DNA of 64,000 bases. Source: Selaginella tamariscina. Lineage: Eukaryota; Streptophyta; Lycopodiopsida; Selaginellales; Selaginellaceae. The stretch lies in contig PUQB01000209.1 in NCBI GenBank assembly GCA_003024785.1, positions 62,001 to 126,000 of the forward strand. Direction: 5' to 3'. Of the stretch, positions 27,615-40,332 are shown piece by piece (within the stretch, counting starts at the first letter, position 1; each line of letters begins with the position of its first letter). The translations under genes were made by a program, and so were the position numbers. The notes beneath the pieces were generated by a model, which was not told the DNA's origin, ran no database searches, and saw only the letters and a program-made list of their open reading frames with translations.

Positions 27615-28787
27615 TTATCTGCACGTCTTAAGGGTAATGAGCACCGATGCGCTAGAGAAGTAGTTATGGAAGACATACTGGATCCTGTATCCACAAACTG
27701 TGACTGAAAGATCATTCACTCGTGCAGAAAATGTGAAAACTGATGATCTGGTGGAACTTGCAAACCTTGATATGCATAGCGGAAAAAAGCATGGAGGTGA
27801 AGTCTCCATCGCACGGGATCCCTCCGTCGCCCGTACGATTACTGGTTTTCCGCAACAGATCCATGCAAGAGAGGCTTCATCATCTGGAAGCTCATCATCA
27901 GACATAATGGCCGCCACAGGCACACCATCCGGAACATATGGTCGCCAGCCTGGATGTGGTGGACGCCAATCAGGATACACATCGCATGCCCGCCAAGTAT
28001 GTCCAGGTGCCCAACAGGCCCAACAATGAACTTGATTGGGTCGACCTGCATTGTTCCGATTCCTCCTGTCACGAATCCGTGGATTTTGACCACCACGGGC
28101 AGGAACTGGAGCAGGTGCAGGACGATTTCGTGGAGGTGGTCCACGGGGTGGGCCCCGAGGTCGACCACGAAAGGCTTGTCGTGCGGGCACATATGCAGCA
28201 GCATCAACCTCCATTGGATCAGCACGCTGAAGAGGAGCAGTAACCCAAGGGGAACACGGCCCTCACCAGGCACCAACTCAAAACGTTGAGCTAGTGCAAA
28301 AGCTTCCTCCAATGTGGTAGGACGAAGAGCCCGAACGAATCGAACAAGTTCGGGTCGCATAGTTGGCCATAACATACCGAGCTTAATGGGCTCAGGCATG
28401 TTAGGATATGCACGCCGAACTAAATCCCCGAACCTAATACTGAACCGCATAACAGACTCACCAGGATGTTGTCGTATCGCATGCAGTTGTTGGAAAGCAT
28501 CATCTGAATCCTCAACTTTGCCAAACGTACGTTTGAGGCATTCCGTTAACCGATTACTATTGGCTTGAATCTCCGCAGCCAATCCATTATACCACTTGAG
28601 CGCAGGGCCTTCCAAACATGTAGGGAATTCTCTGAGAGCACGGGCCTCATCCCAACCATGGTAACGAACAATGACTTGGAAATGATCAAACCAGTGGTAT
28701 ACATCATCTCCCGGATCACCACAAAAAGATCGGGGTCGAACCCTCGGATTTGTGGCCTGTGAAGAAGATGAAGGAGTACTAGAAGCT
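27615..28787 (-). pseudogene. Element A gag, main part
   Basis: A retrotransposon gag capsid domain: RSFCGDPGDDVYHWFDHFQ, LREFPTCLEGPALKWYNGL and HPGESVMRFSIRFGDLVRRA. A CCHC zinc knuckle (CWACWAPGHTWRAC) lies further on in another frame. The first codons of gag lie on the far side of element B, at 35004-35131, beginning MTMNIETAFNII. The two parts adjoin exactly at the GAAGC duplication that marks the B insertion. Confidence 0.85.
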
Positions 28788-29419
28788 GTCAAGCCACGAT
28801 CCAGGAACCGGGAAGAGAGCAGGATTCCAAGAACATGAAGGCTTGACTCAGGAACATGACCGAGAGTAGGACGGAACTAAGAATAGGAACAAGACAGATC
28901 CAGGAGCAAGACAGGATCGAGATAGGATCCGGGAGCAAGACAGGATCCAGGAATAAGACAGAAACAGGACAGGATCCGGGAACAAGATAGGAGCAGGACA
29001 GGATCCGCAGGATAGGAAACAAGAGCGAGACAGGAGCAAGACAGGAAAGAAGACAAGAACAAGACAAGACGAGATTGATCATAGTAAGACTGGTGTTGAT
29101 AGTAACTGATTGTACAACAATTAGGTCGGAGCTTTTATGCTCACAACTCCAAGAGCTAATCTAGGCATGAGTGCTAAAAGTGGTTGCATGCATGCAAAAG
29201 TGACTGCATGCATGCAGAGGCTAAGATGAGTCCATATGTCCCTTATCCTCTAGCATATCCTGTAGGAATATCCTGCAATCATATCCTGTGTCCGGAATCC
29301 TGGTAGGAATATCTTGTAGGAAAGTCCTGCAACCCATATCCTGTATCCAAATCCTGTAGGAAAGTCCTACAACCCATATCCTGTATCCGGAATCCTGTAT
29401 TCTGTATCGGGTCGTGACA
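28788..29419 (-). repeat. LTR of element B (3' LTR)
   Basis: 632 bp. It holds two kinds of short internal repeats: CAGGATAT-like units near 29260-29400 and CAGGATCC/ACAAGACAGGA-like units near 28860-29070. The TATA-like box and the self-complementary site described for element B's other LTR are also present here (GTTGATAGTAACTG at 29094-29107). Confidence 0.92.
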
Positions 29420-29429
29420 GCACCTCCTC

Positions 29430-32400
29430 CTTAAAGACGAGTTCCACAAGTCTTGGGACCTTGGTTTAGTAGGATAATGTCGATGGAAGAAGCATGGAGT
29501 AAGTTGGATGCAGGTTCCCAAGTGCGATCAGTAGATAAATACCCTTTCCAATCCATCAAGTATTGAATGGGTGGCGATGAAGACGAGAATCAAGGATGGC
29601 TACAACTTCGTACTCAGGTTTAGTGTCAATGACCACAGGAGGGGGAAGAGAAGAAACACGACCGGGAAGAGAAGAAGGATGATACAGCTCCAACAAGGAG
29701 GTGTGAAACACAGGATGAAGTTTCATCGTGGATGGTAACTCGAGTCGGAAAACTACAGGATTTACCTTCGCCACGATCCTGTAAGGGCCCAATCGTTGAA
29801 AATCCAACTTAGAAGAAGGCTTGTTGGTGCGAATGTGTCGACGAAGAAGCCACACGAAATCACCAATCTTGTATGCAGGTGCCGGCTGACGGTGAGCATC
29901 AGCATGATGCTTGTATCGTTCCTGTGCTTGCTGAAGATGAACCTGGAGATCATCCTGTACCTGACGAAGATGCTGAAGACGATCCTGTACTGCAGGAGCG
30001 GAAGAAGGAGAAGCGGGAGGAGCAAAGTCAAAACGTGGATGGTGGCTTGTAAGAGCAAAGAAAGGTGTCTGTTCTGTAGATGCGTGAACGGAGTTGTTGT
30101 AGGCAAACTCCGCCATTGGAAGAAGGTCCAACCAGTTGTCCTGTTGGTAACTGATGAAGCAACGAAGATACTGTTCTAAGGTTTGAATTGTGCGTTCGGA
30201 TTGCCCATCGGTTTGTGGGTGATATCTTGAAGAAAGATCCGCTTTAACCTGTAAACTCTGAAGAAGCTCTCGTTAAAACTTGGACATGAATTGTGGACCT
30301 CGATCGGAAACAATGCTCTCAGGAAGACCATGATGTCGGAACACCTCACGGATCACCAACTCGGCAGTTGTCTGACCTGTAGCTGTCTTGTTGCAGGGTA
30401 GGAAATGAGCCTGCTTGGTGAAACGATCAACCACCACAAGAACTGTATCGAATCCACGAGAAGGAGGAAGATCTGTAAGGAAATCCATAGAAATGGATCT
30501 CCAAGGAGCAGAAGGAACAGGAAGAGGACGAAAAAAGACCAGAGGGTGCATGATGAGGCATCTTCGACCTGCTACAAGTGTTGTACAAACCTCTCCACAA
30601 AACCTCGCAACCCAAGCCACCAATAGTTGCGAGTCACCAACTCCACTGTCTTGGCCACACCAAAATGTCCTGTAGTCGGGGTATCCTAACAATCCTTGTA
30701 CCACACGAGTCCTGGAAATACCAACAGGAATGTACAAAAGACCTTCCCGATACAGGAGTCCATCCTGTATGGTGAACAGGTTGTAGTCTGACGGGAACTG
30801 GAGGAAGAGGAACTTGCAACGTCAGGATGAACGTGTAAGAACACATTCTTTGCCAAGTCGTCTGTAGCCAACTGCGAACGACGTCCTGTAGGAGTGTTGA
30901 ATTTGCTGAAGCCTGATGAACCTGCAGTGCCGCAAGCTGGAATCGATCAGGACCCAACAACACTTGCTTTGACAGTCAAATGCAGGATCGCTCGGGCTTT
31001 GTGCAAGGTAAGAGCGCCTAGACAATGCGTCCGCCTTGCCATTCGAAAACTGGGCCTGTAGACGATGACGAAGTCAAAACGTGATAGGAACTCCGCCCAC
31101 CTAGCCTGTCGCCGACTGAGAACTCGAGCCGTTTGAAAGTACTCCAGGTTCTTGTGATCCGTAAGAACTTGTACAGGATGTGCAGCACCCTTCAGGAAAT
31201 GTCGCCACTCCTCAAACGAATCCACAATGGCCTTGAGTTCCTTGTCATGAATCTCGTAATTGATCTCCGCCGACAGGAACTTACGAGAGTGAAAAGCTAC
31301 AGGATGAAGCAACTTGTCTTCTCCAACTTGCGATAGGACAGATCCTACTGCAAAATCCGAGGCATCTGCTTCAATGAAGAAAGGATGAGAAGGGTCAGGA
31401 TGTGCTAAAATCGGAGCTGTCGTGAAGACGTCCTTGAGTGTTGTGAACGCGTGTTCCGCCTTGTCGGACCAAGAGAAAAGCCTGTGCGCTTGGTGAGTTC
31501 TGTGAGTGGAAGTACACGCTTGGAGAAGTCCTGTATGAACCGCCTGTAGAAGTTTGCAAAGCCAAGGAAACATTGTACATCTCGTACCGACTTGGGCCTC
31601 TCCCACTCCACGATGGTCTTCACCTTGTGCATGTCCATGGAAACACCAGTAGGAGAGACAATGTAGCCCAAGAACTCCACCGAATCCCTATCGAAAAAAC
31701 ACTTCTCCAACTTCGCGTACATGCCATGCTCGCGAAGCCGCTCTAGACGAAAGATGTCGTTCACCATGTGTTGGAACACAGCTGGGGCATTGGTAAGGCC
31801 GAAAGGCATTACCGTGTACTCAAAATGTCCATACCTTGTACGAAAGGCAGTCTTCCACTTATCGCCAGGACGAATCCGTACAAGGTTGTAGGCCCTCATA
31901 AGTCGATTTTCGTGAACACTTTTGCTCCTCGCAACCGATCGAGAAGTTCCGAAATCAATAGCAACGGGTACCGATTCCGAATGGTGACTTGATTCAAACC
32001 CCTGTAGTCCACAACCAAACGTAAACTCCCATCCTTCTTCTTGACAAAGAAGATAGGCACTCCTAGGGACTTTGAGTGACGAATGAAGCCGGATGCCAAG
32101 TTGTTCTCGATGTACTGACGAAGAACCTCCAACTCTGTGGGTGACAATGCATAAATCGGTCCGAATGGTGGAGTCTTTCCTTCCGCAAGATCAATAGGAC
32201 AGTTGTAGGACCTGTGAACAGGAAGAACTGCAGCCTTGTGTTTGTCAAAAACGTCCTTAAAGGCGTGATACTTGGATGGTAAGGAAGAAGGAGGAGAAGG
32301 AGAAGGAGTAGGAGAAGGAGATTGAAAAATAGGAGAGTCGGATACAGGAAAGGTAGAAGAGGACGTAGGAGTTACTTGAAAGGCAAAGAGGTGGAAAGGA

Positions 32401-33612
32401 GCAGGATCAATGGCGAGTTTATGCATGGTAGTGGTAAGAACTCGGAGAGGAGAAGGAGGGAGCTGTGACTGAAAAAAGGAAGGATCTTGGGGGGTGAAAC
32501 AGAAGCAGGGTAACAAAAAGAGGCAGGATTGGAAAAAACCTGTGTGGGTGTTGATGAGTGTATAGGATTGGAAGAATCCTGTACAGGAGTCCGTGGTTGC
32601 GCAGGAGTGGGAAAAGCCTGCGAATGTGCTGACGAATCAACAGGAGGTGATCCTGTTGAGAAGGAACCTTCGACACTGATACAGGATTGGAAGAACCCTG
32701 TACAGGACACCGCAAACTTACAGAGTGGAGAGAGCCTGCGGATGTGCTGAGGAACTGACATGAGGTGAATCCTGTCGAGGAGGAGTCTTGAACACTGATA
32801 CAGAACAGGCACGGTCAATCCTGTAGCTTGTACTGCCTCAGATACTAAGGATGTATCCTGCACACAGGAAGATACAGGATTGATCCTAGCTGTCGGAGAG
32901 GAAAACGTGAGCGTCCTAGACCTCCAGTCGATCTGCGGATTTACAACAACGAACCATGGCATGCCCAAAATGATGGGAGTCGACCGAGTCTTGATCAAGT
33001 TGAAGGAAATTGAACAGTTGAATGTGCCATAACTGCAGGAGAGAGGTTCGGTAGCATGGGTAACTGCGCCAGAAGCAATCAGACGCCATCGACCACCTCT
33101 ACAGGAACTGCACGCTTCAACTTCACCATCGAAATGCCATGTTGAGTTGCAAACGTGTCATCCATGAAGCATGCATTTGCACCAGTGTCTAACAAGGCAA
33201 ACTCCATGAGCTCTCGATTATTAAGGTGAATGTGTACAGGAAACTTAAGTGATGGAATGGTATGAGTAGCACCAATGGAGCCTGCACCTACGTCCAACTT
33301 CGCGGCTCCTAGACGAAGTGGACATTGGAGTTTTCCGACTAACTTCAGCTTCAACTTCACGCGTCTTGAAGTTCCTGGCTTTAATAGGACAATCTGCCAC
33401 CTTGTGTCCTGCTCCACCACAATACAAGCACAGGTTCTCACTGCACGACGTTGCTTCTCAACAGCGAAAAGAGGGCCACGCTTGGATTTCTCAACCTCCA
33501 TAGGAACTACTCCAAAGGTGGTGCAGGAACATGTACCACAATTGCAGGATTGGTTTGCAGGAACTGTTGACGGGATCTTTCCTGACGACGCTCGAACAAA
33601 CGGTTGTCGCAA
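29430..33612 (-). pseudogene. Element B pol: protease, RT, RNase H, integrase, chromodomain
   Basis: Reading on the minus strand from 33.6 kb downward. The protease has [15 protein letters not shown] Pro/Ser-rich repetitive linker spans about 32.3-32.9 kb. RT has [31 protein letters not shown], and [16 protein letters not shown]. The block between DIFR and [10 protein letters not shown] lacks the YLDD motif (junction near 31742). RNase H has FFIEADASDFAVGSVLSQ. The integrase has SMDFLTDLPPSRGFDTV and IVSDRGPQFMSKF with YHPQTDGQSER. Near 29.6 kb, EYEVVAILDSRLHR marks the chromodomain, here truncated by a frame change. Confidence 0.88.
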
Positions 33613-33639
33613 TGAACAGCTTGTTGCATGATCTTCGCT

Positions 33640-34280
33640 AATGTTTAGGCATCCGGTAACGTAAGGAGAAGGTCATTCACATCATCCCTCAACCCAAAAC
33701 GGAAGTGTTCAATTAATGCAGTCTCGTCCCATGGAATGTTCATGCAAAGTTGTGAAATTCGAATGCATAGACGGAAGCTGGTCGGGATCCTTAAGTGAGC
33801 TTCCGTAACTTTGTGCATGCAGAACAGTACTTATCAGGATCTCTAAAACAGGCTTCAAAGGCAGCCACAAACCTTCAAAGTCTTCCATTAATGGGTCGTC
33901 ACGCTCCAGCAAGGGAGCAACCCAAGCCCGTGGAGATCCACTTAGTAAGGATGCCAAAAGACCCACCTTTTGAGCATCAGTCGAGTAGCGTTGTGGTTGC
34001 ATACGGATCAAGAGCTGGATCTGATTCAAGAAACCTTGGAAATCAGCACGATTGCTACTGAACTTCTCTGGCATGCTAACCTTTGGCTCCGAAGAAAAGT
34101 TCGATGAAGAGGGAACCACCGATGCCTGGGAGAGAGCCTGCGCAGCAGCCTTGGAGATGCATCAACAGTTGCATGTGCCGCATTGGTGGAACCTTGCAGG
34201 TCGGTGACCACTTGGCGCAAAGTGGCCAGTTCATGAAGTAACATTTGGTGCTCGCGTTGAAAGCGCTCAAAATCAGCCAT
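33640..34280 (-). pseudogene. Element B gag
   Basis: Starts at the ATG at 34280 with [21 protein letters not shown] and continues [21 protein letters not shown], closely resembling element C gag. It breaks into several frames (near 34140 and 33790). The CCHC knuckle MYCGGAGHKVADC is in a different frame at about 33.4 kb. Element C retains the same protein in one frame. Confidence 0.85.
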
Positions 34281-34368
34281 GATCTAGAAAGAAAAAGGAG
34301 GAAAATGAAAAAAGAATCAAGAAAAGGTAGCTGAAAAAACGGAGAATTATGAAGCATTACTATCAAAC

Positions 34369-34998
34369 TGTCAAGCCACGATCCAGGAATCGGGAAGAGA
34401 GCAGGATTTCAAGAACAGGAAGGCTTGACTCAGAAACAGGACCGAGAGTAGGACGGAACTAGGAACAGGAACAGACAGATCCAGGAGCAAGACAGGATCA
34501 GGATAGGATCCAGGAATAAGACAAAACAGGACAGGATCCGGGAGCAAGACAGGAGCAGGACAGGATCCAGGAGCAGGATAGGAAACAAGAGCGAGACAGG
34601 AGCAAGACAGGAAATAAGACAAGAACAAGACAAGACAAAATTGATCGTAGTAAGACTTGGTGTTGATAGTAACTGATTGTACAACAATTAGGTCGGAGCT
34701 TTTATGCTCACAACTCCAAGAACTAATCTAGGCATGAGTGCTAAAAGTGGTTGCATGCATGCAAAAGTGACTGCATGCATGCAGAGGCTAAGATGAGTCC
34801 ACATGTCCCTTATCTCTAGGCATATCCTGTGGCATATCCTATAGAATATCTTACAATCGTATCCTGTGTCCGGAATCCTGGTAGGAATATCCTGTAGGAA
34901 AGTCCTGCAACCCATATCATGTATCCGAAATCCTGTAGGAAACTCCTACAACCCATATCTTGTATCCGGAATTATGTATTCTATATCGAGTCGTGACA
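34369..34998 (-). repeat. LTR of element B (5' LTR, promoter end)
   Basis: 630 bp. In minus orientation it contains GAGCATAAAAGCTC (a TATA-like box inside a short palindrome). About 30 nt further on is CAGTTACTATCAA (34663-34675 on the plus strand), where transcription would be expected to begin. The sequence just inside the LTR, 34357-34366, is complementary to that segment. Confidence 0.92.
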
Positions 34999-35184
34999 GA
35001 AGCAAATCCCCCGGCAAGAGGCTCATGTGGGGAAGAGGAGGACGGACCCTCAACAAAGCGTCCAACAACTTAATTTGTGCATCAATAGCAGTAACAATAA
35101 TGTTAAAAGCCGTCTCTATATTCATTGTCATGGAAACAAGAAAAGGAAAAGGCGGAAGAAAGGAATACCCAACTTCTCCACTAA

Positions 35185-35385
35185 TGAAAGAGTAGATATA
35201 TATTTAGAAATGTTAGATGTATTTAGCTACAAAAACCTTGCTTATATACATGAGACCCTCTGCTTACGTGGCACATGCGACACATGGCGCTGACACATAG
35301 GGGCCAGATCACCACCATGTGTCACTACGCATGTGTGTATATACACATGCGTATATACAGTATGTTATATATACAGTATCTTACA
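35185..35385 (-). repeat. LTR of element A (5' LTR)
   Basis: 201 bp partner of the LTR at 24286-24489. The same inverted repeat (35327-35352) and TATATAAG-like box are present. In minus orientation gag starts only about 53 nt after the LTR. No standard initiator-methionine tRNA primer site (TGGTATCAGAG) was found there. Confidence 0.86.
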
Positions 35386-35390
35386 CTGTT

Positions 35391-38084
35391 AATTTTAAAG
35401 AAATATAAGATTATCACAAAGTTACAATGTTCACATCCAAATTTAGGTAGTTATAATAGTTCTAATGTTTATTATATATATATTTTAAAACTTTATCAAC
35501 AGATATACATTTTGTAATTCTTTTCTAAATAATATTTTATGTATATATATCTTCTATGTTCATATATTCATTATAATATATTAAATTGCTTTACTTGTTG
35601 ATACCAATTTATAGTGCATCATTTATTTTAATATGCACACTCACAAACACATATACACATATAAGTGACCTATTCCCATTCACCTTGTTTGATGTGCATG
35701 TGCATATACACATCTATGTGTGTACAAGTCATTTATATTGATGACATATCTATAAGCATTTATTTCAATATAATATTAGTGTATAATTTGATGAATGTTT
35801 TATTTAAATCAAGGTGAAAATACACAACTTACAAGAAAAACCAAAAGAGAAAAGTAATGAAACATTAATGTATGCGTCTACTATCTTTAATGCAGAAAAT
35901 GCCATAAAGCTGATAAATAAGAAACCCTTTATATGTTAACAATTACACATCACTAATGAGCCTCATTCATTACACAATGCCTATGCCAACAATCAAACCA
36001 CAAAGGTCCTAACCAACAATTATAACCACAATTGTAAAAGTTGTTGAAACATGAATTATAATTATAAACAACATCCTTGCACTAGGATCTTTAATATAAT
36101 CATCTAATACTATTCTGTAAAGGATGCTTATCAATAAAGTAGCAGTGTATCTTTTTCAAATTGAATATTATTTTGCTTGTCATATGTAATAATACCATAA
36201 TCAAGATCCCTAACAATTGCATCTACTCGTAACCCCATCAAATGTGAAAGTTTAAAATATATACCCCATTTTCTCATATTTACAAATCAAGTGAATAATA
36301 AAATAGATAAAAGAAAATCACATGTGCCCTTTAAAATCTTTATTAAAACGTGAAATTAATGTTCTAAAAGTTTGGATAAATTTCTTAACAAAATAAATGA
36401 GCAATTTAATCAACAAAAAATCATTAAACATTAAAATATATATCTTCCAAATCTTCATTAAAATATGAAATTAATGCTCAAAAGTGATAAAAAAAATTTA
36501 TTTTTTAGTTGTCACATTTGTTAAGAAAACATGAAAAATCAATAAATCAAAGTGGCAAAAATGATAACAATATATTATTATGTATGAGTTATGTTATATA
36601 TATACAAAAATTATGAAAAATCCTTGATTCTTACTGGAATTTTGCCACTTTAAATAAGAATTAACAAGGACCTTTATAAAAAAAATTTAGTGATTGCAAA
36701 GCTATTAAATATATGTTATTTGCGAACATTCTTCAATTAAATTGTTCATTAATTGTTAATATGCATGCAAATATTAAAAGCAAAAACGTTAAATATCAAA
36801 TATCATATATTTTCTTATGTATATAATTTAAGAAGCAATCAACACAAGTATATCTAATTTTCTTTCTTATTTACATTTTATTTTAATTAATATTAATTTA
36901 AAAAAATAAGTTTAATATATAATCAACAATTTGACACATTTAATGTTTATTTTTAATAATTATGATTCTAATGTCCCACCATAATATATTATCTTCTTTT
37001 TTCTTTCTTTCTTTCTTTCTTAATAAATTTTTTTTAAAAAAATTCAAAACTACATAAAACATTTTCAAGCAGAATTAATAATTTTAAAAAAAAAATAACA
37101 TTATTTTTTAAGATAATATTTTAGCTTCTTCTTCTTTTGTAGTATACCAATTAAATTTAATATAATAAGATTTACATTTTAAAGATTTCTCAATTAAGTC
37201 AAGCTTTTAACAATAATATTGCCTTAATCATATAATTATATAAACCCTAAGTAAGAATTTAGTTTCTTTTATTTAGATTTACACTTGTATAATATGTTGC
37301 CCTCTTAACAAAAATTAAGGAATTTAAAGTAAGGTTTAAAGACAATTAATAAATATGCTACAAAATTATATAAATGTTGACATTTTTTGAAATGGTGATA
37401 CTGTCGAAGAATGATTTTATCGAAAGGTTTTGATACTACGTTAAAGACTTATTAATATGTTAACCAAATCTTATTTCACTTTCTAAAATTGTTATTCTTA
37501 TTATATTGCTTGTTTGAGTTATAAATGAAATGAAAACATATTAGTGTCCTCACTATTTAATAAAAAAAATAACTATATTTTTTAAGAAAACACCTATGTA
37601 TATACTTGGAGTCTTTCATAATGTGTTGTCTTTATTAATAATCCATTCATAAATGCAAGTAACGCATCATTTACTGACATTATCGAGAAATGACAGTTTG
37701 TAATTAAAATTCACATTCCATGTACATGAGTGTGTGAACTTTTTATATTTCCATTAAAGTTTAAATCCCACACAAGATTCTTATAACGTTAAAATGGATA
37801 ATGATGCAATGTAAATTTCATTGATTAATAATAAACAAATATGTAAGTGAACATTACATACTATCTCCATATGGTGGACTTGACCAAGGTTATCTTACCC
37901 GTTTTGATACAATCACCCATGAGACAAAATACTTGGAGGTGATAATGTTTTCAACACATTCTTTTGGCCTTAATCTTGTTAAACACACTTTACTGGTATA
38001 CTAAATTTAATAACCATGGTAAAGATTGACAAAGAGACAGGGACTGACCTTTAAAATTGTTTAAGACGGAGCATTATAGGGTTG
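35391..38084. other. AT-rich gene-free stretch
   Basis: About 2.7 kb of very AT-rich sequence with poly-A/T runs and a (TTTC)n stretch near 36999-37020. No conserved coding sequence was seen, and open frames are short. The prolidase promoter must lie in the last few hundred bases. Confidence 0.7.
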
Positions 38085-40276
38085 ATGGCGCTTCACGAGC
38101 CGCCTCCGCTGGAAACGTTAGTGAAAATGCATGGCGAGAATAGGACGAAACTGAGAAGAAATTTAGCGGATAAGTTGGAGTCAGGCGGCCTATCTGCGTC
38201 GGGACTGGTGCTACTACAGGTATTATAATTGTGTATCCGATTGGATTGAAGGCGGATTTCAATCCACATAGGGAGGAGGGGAGCGCTACAGGGATTGCAC
38301 GGATCATGCGGAGGTTTTCAGGTGCTTTATTATTGTTATGCTTTGCTTTTGCTGACTTGCTTATTAGACAAGAAAGCTATTTTGCGTATTTGTTCGGTGT
38401 CAGAGAGCCAGGATTCTATGGGGCAATCGTATGTATTCGATTCATCTTTAGAATTATATGATGTGGTGTTTTTCTAGGACGTTGCAACGGGCCATTCAAT
38501 TCTGTTTATACCTCGGCTCAGTCCTGATTATGTTGTCTGGCTTGGGAAAATCCGGCCGCCGTCTTTCTTCAAGGTGACAATTGAATTGTAACTTTTTTGG
38601 TATAAAACGTCAAGAGAATAAATGCAGGAAAGGTATTCAGTTGATGCTGCTTACTATGTTGATGAGATGGTTTCAGTGCTCAAGGGTCTCGGTTCTTTGC
38701 TATACCTGTTGCACGGTGTCAACACAGATAGCAGTCGATACTGCAAACCTGCTGCTTTTGAGGTACCTCCTTCCACTTTTGATTAGCTTTCTACTTGTAT
38801 TCTTCTAGGGGATCGACAACTTCAAACAGGACTTGGAGATACTCCATCCCGTGTTAACGGAATGCCGCGTTCATAAGTCGGAACTAGAACTGCACCTGAT
38901 GCGATATGTAAATGCAGTTAGCTCTGCCGCCCATGTCGAGGTGACGTTATATTTCAATAATATTTCTGAATGGTCATTTATGGATGTATATATTGACTTC
39001 AGGTCATGCGGTTGGCTAAGCCTGGTTTGAAAGAGTATCAACTTGAAAGCACCTTCCTTCATTACTGCTACATGAAAGGGGGTTGTCGAGAATGCTCTTA
39101 CGCTTGCATATGTGCAAGCAATGAGAAAGGCAAGAATGTTGTGTCATCTTTCAAACATAACTGATGCAAACAATTGTTTAAAGCAGTGCAGTATTACACT
39201 ATGGGCATGCAGCTGCTCCAAACGATCAGGTTTGCAATTTTCATCAAATATCTGTGTTATGTATCTTTTGAACCCAGACGCTTATTGATGGAGGGATGGC
39301 TCTTATGGACATGGGAGCTGAGTACCACTTTTATGGCTCGGACATAACCTGCTCCTTTCCTGTCAATGGGAAATTCACAGAGGACCAACGAATAATATAC
39401 AATGTGAGTTGTTGAATCTTTGCCACTATCATTTTTTTTGATTCTTACGGTTTTGCAGGGGGTGTTACAAGCGCAGAAAGCTGTCATTTCGGAAATGAAG
39501 CCTGGAGTGAGCTGGGTTGCCATGCACAAGTACGCACACGTCTCATATTCATATGCTAAAATTGTTATTGGCTATAACCGAGGGACTGCAGATTGGCTGA
39601 GCAGAAGATTTTGGAAGCACTCAAGCTTGCGGGCTGCTTGGAGGGGTAAGACATTATTGGCTTTTGCACTTGGCATAGAGAATGAAATTAGCTTGTTGCA
39701 GTGAAGTGGAAGACATGATAGAGAAGAGGCTTGGAGCCATATTTATGCCCCATGGCCTTGGTCATTTTCTTGGACTGGACACTCATGATCCTGGTGGCTA
39801 TCCAAAGGTAGGTTTTCAAAGTGCTGGATGGGTATGTAGTCTGAAAGAGATTCATTCCAGGGAACTAGTAGAGTCAACGAGCCAGGACTTGTGTCCCTCA
39901 GAACAACACGCTCCTTGGAAGCTGGCATGGTAATACAGACACAGAGTTAGCTAAAACTTGTATAGCTAAAACCTGTAGCTTCAGGTGATTACTGTGGAAC
40001 CGGGATGTTACTTTATACAAGCCTTGCTAGAGTCAGCACTGGAAGATCCGGCTCTTTGTGAATTCTTTAACAGAGATGGGATCGAGAGGTTTAGACACTT
40101 GGGTGGAATTAGACTCGAGGATGATTTGGTCAGTTTTCTCAAAGTTTTGTTATTTTAATTTTGACTTGTTTGTCGGTGTGCAGGTTATCACTCGGAGTGG
40201 TTGTGAGAACTTAACCAATTGTCCTCGGGAGATTTCGGACGTCGAAGCTGTCATGGCTGGTGCATCTTGGCCATAA
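38085..40276 (+). CDS. PEPD: Xaa-Pro dipeptidase (prolidase, M24 family)
   Basis: Cytosolic metallopeptidase that splits dipeptides ending in proline. The first exon (38085-38219) encodes [20 protein letters not shown] to LVLLQ. The next exons give [53 protein letters not shown] and [16 protein letters not shown]. The catalytic half has [20 protein letters not shown] with the first metal-binding Asp pair, [35 protein letters not shown] (His ligand), [12 protein letters not shown] (Glu) and [19 protein letters not shown] (Glu). The protein ends AVMAGASWP. The intron near 39130-39190 could not be joined cleanly; a GC donor (AAAG|GCAAG) or a small indel is possible. The downstream SLD5 start is only 56 nt away. 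A decayed copy lies at 23.2-24.0 kb. Confidence 0.93.
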
Positions 40277-40332
40277 TCACCATTTGTTCGAATAGAATAT
40301 AATAAATTCCTACTAGATTAGGGTTCTTGCTC

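Larger units (their letters stand above)
28788..34998 (-). mobile_element. Element B: chromovirus-type Ty3/gypsy, nested in element A, RT-defective
   Basis: A 6.2-kb element with LTRs 28788-29419 and 34369-34998 (632 and 630 bp). It is flanked by an exact 5-bp duplication GAAGC (28783-28787 and 34999-35003). LTR ends in minus orientation are TGTCACGA and CTTGACA. Its coding order is gag, protease, RT, RNase H, integrase and chromodomain-like end. It is the same family as element C. RT has lost 31 codons that include the catalytic YLDD, and several other frame breaks are present. It must be younger than element A, which it interrupts. Confidence 0.93.
24286..35385 (-). mobile_element. Element A: Ty3/gypsy LTR retrotransposon, interrupted by element B
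   Basis: Two similar short LTRs (24286-24489 and 35185-35385) enclose gag and pol on the minus strand. The bases CTGT(T) occur immediately outside each end (24282-24286 and 35386-35390), giving a 4-5 bp target duplication. A purine tract (in minus orientation AGAGGGGAGGATAA) lies just before the 3' LTR. Coding order on the minus strand is gag, zinc knuckle, RT, RNase H, integrase, so the element is Ty3/gypsy and not copia. No chromodomain was found after the integrase. Element B sits inside gag. Many frame breaks make A a fossil. Confidence 0.88.

Noticed and set aside
28788-29100. Leu/Ser/Cys/Pro-rich open frames in the LTRs of elements B and C
   Set aside because: They are translations of the C/T-rich LTR repeats and change frame between copies.
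35132-35184. TGGAGAAGTTGGG as a tRNA primer site for element A
   Set aside because: It starts a few bases inside the LTR end, but I could not match it to a known plant tRNA 3' end, so it is not claimed.
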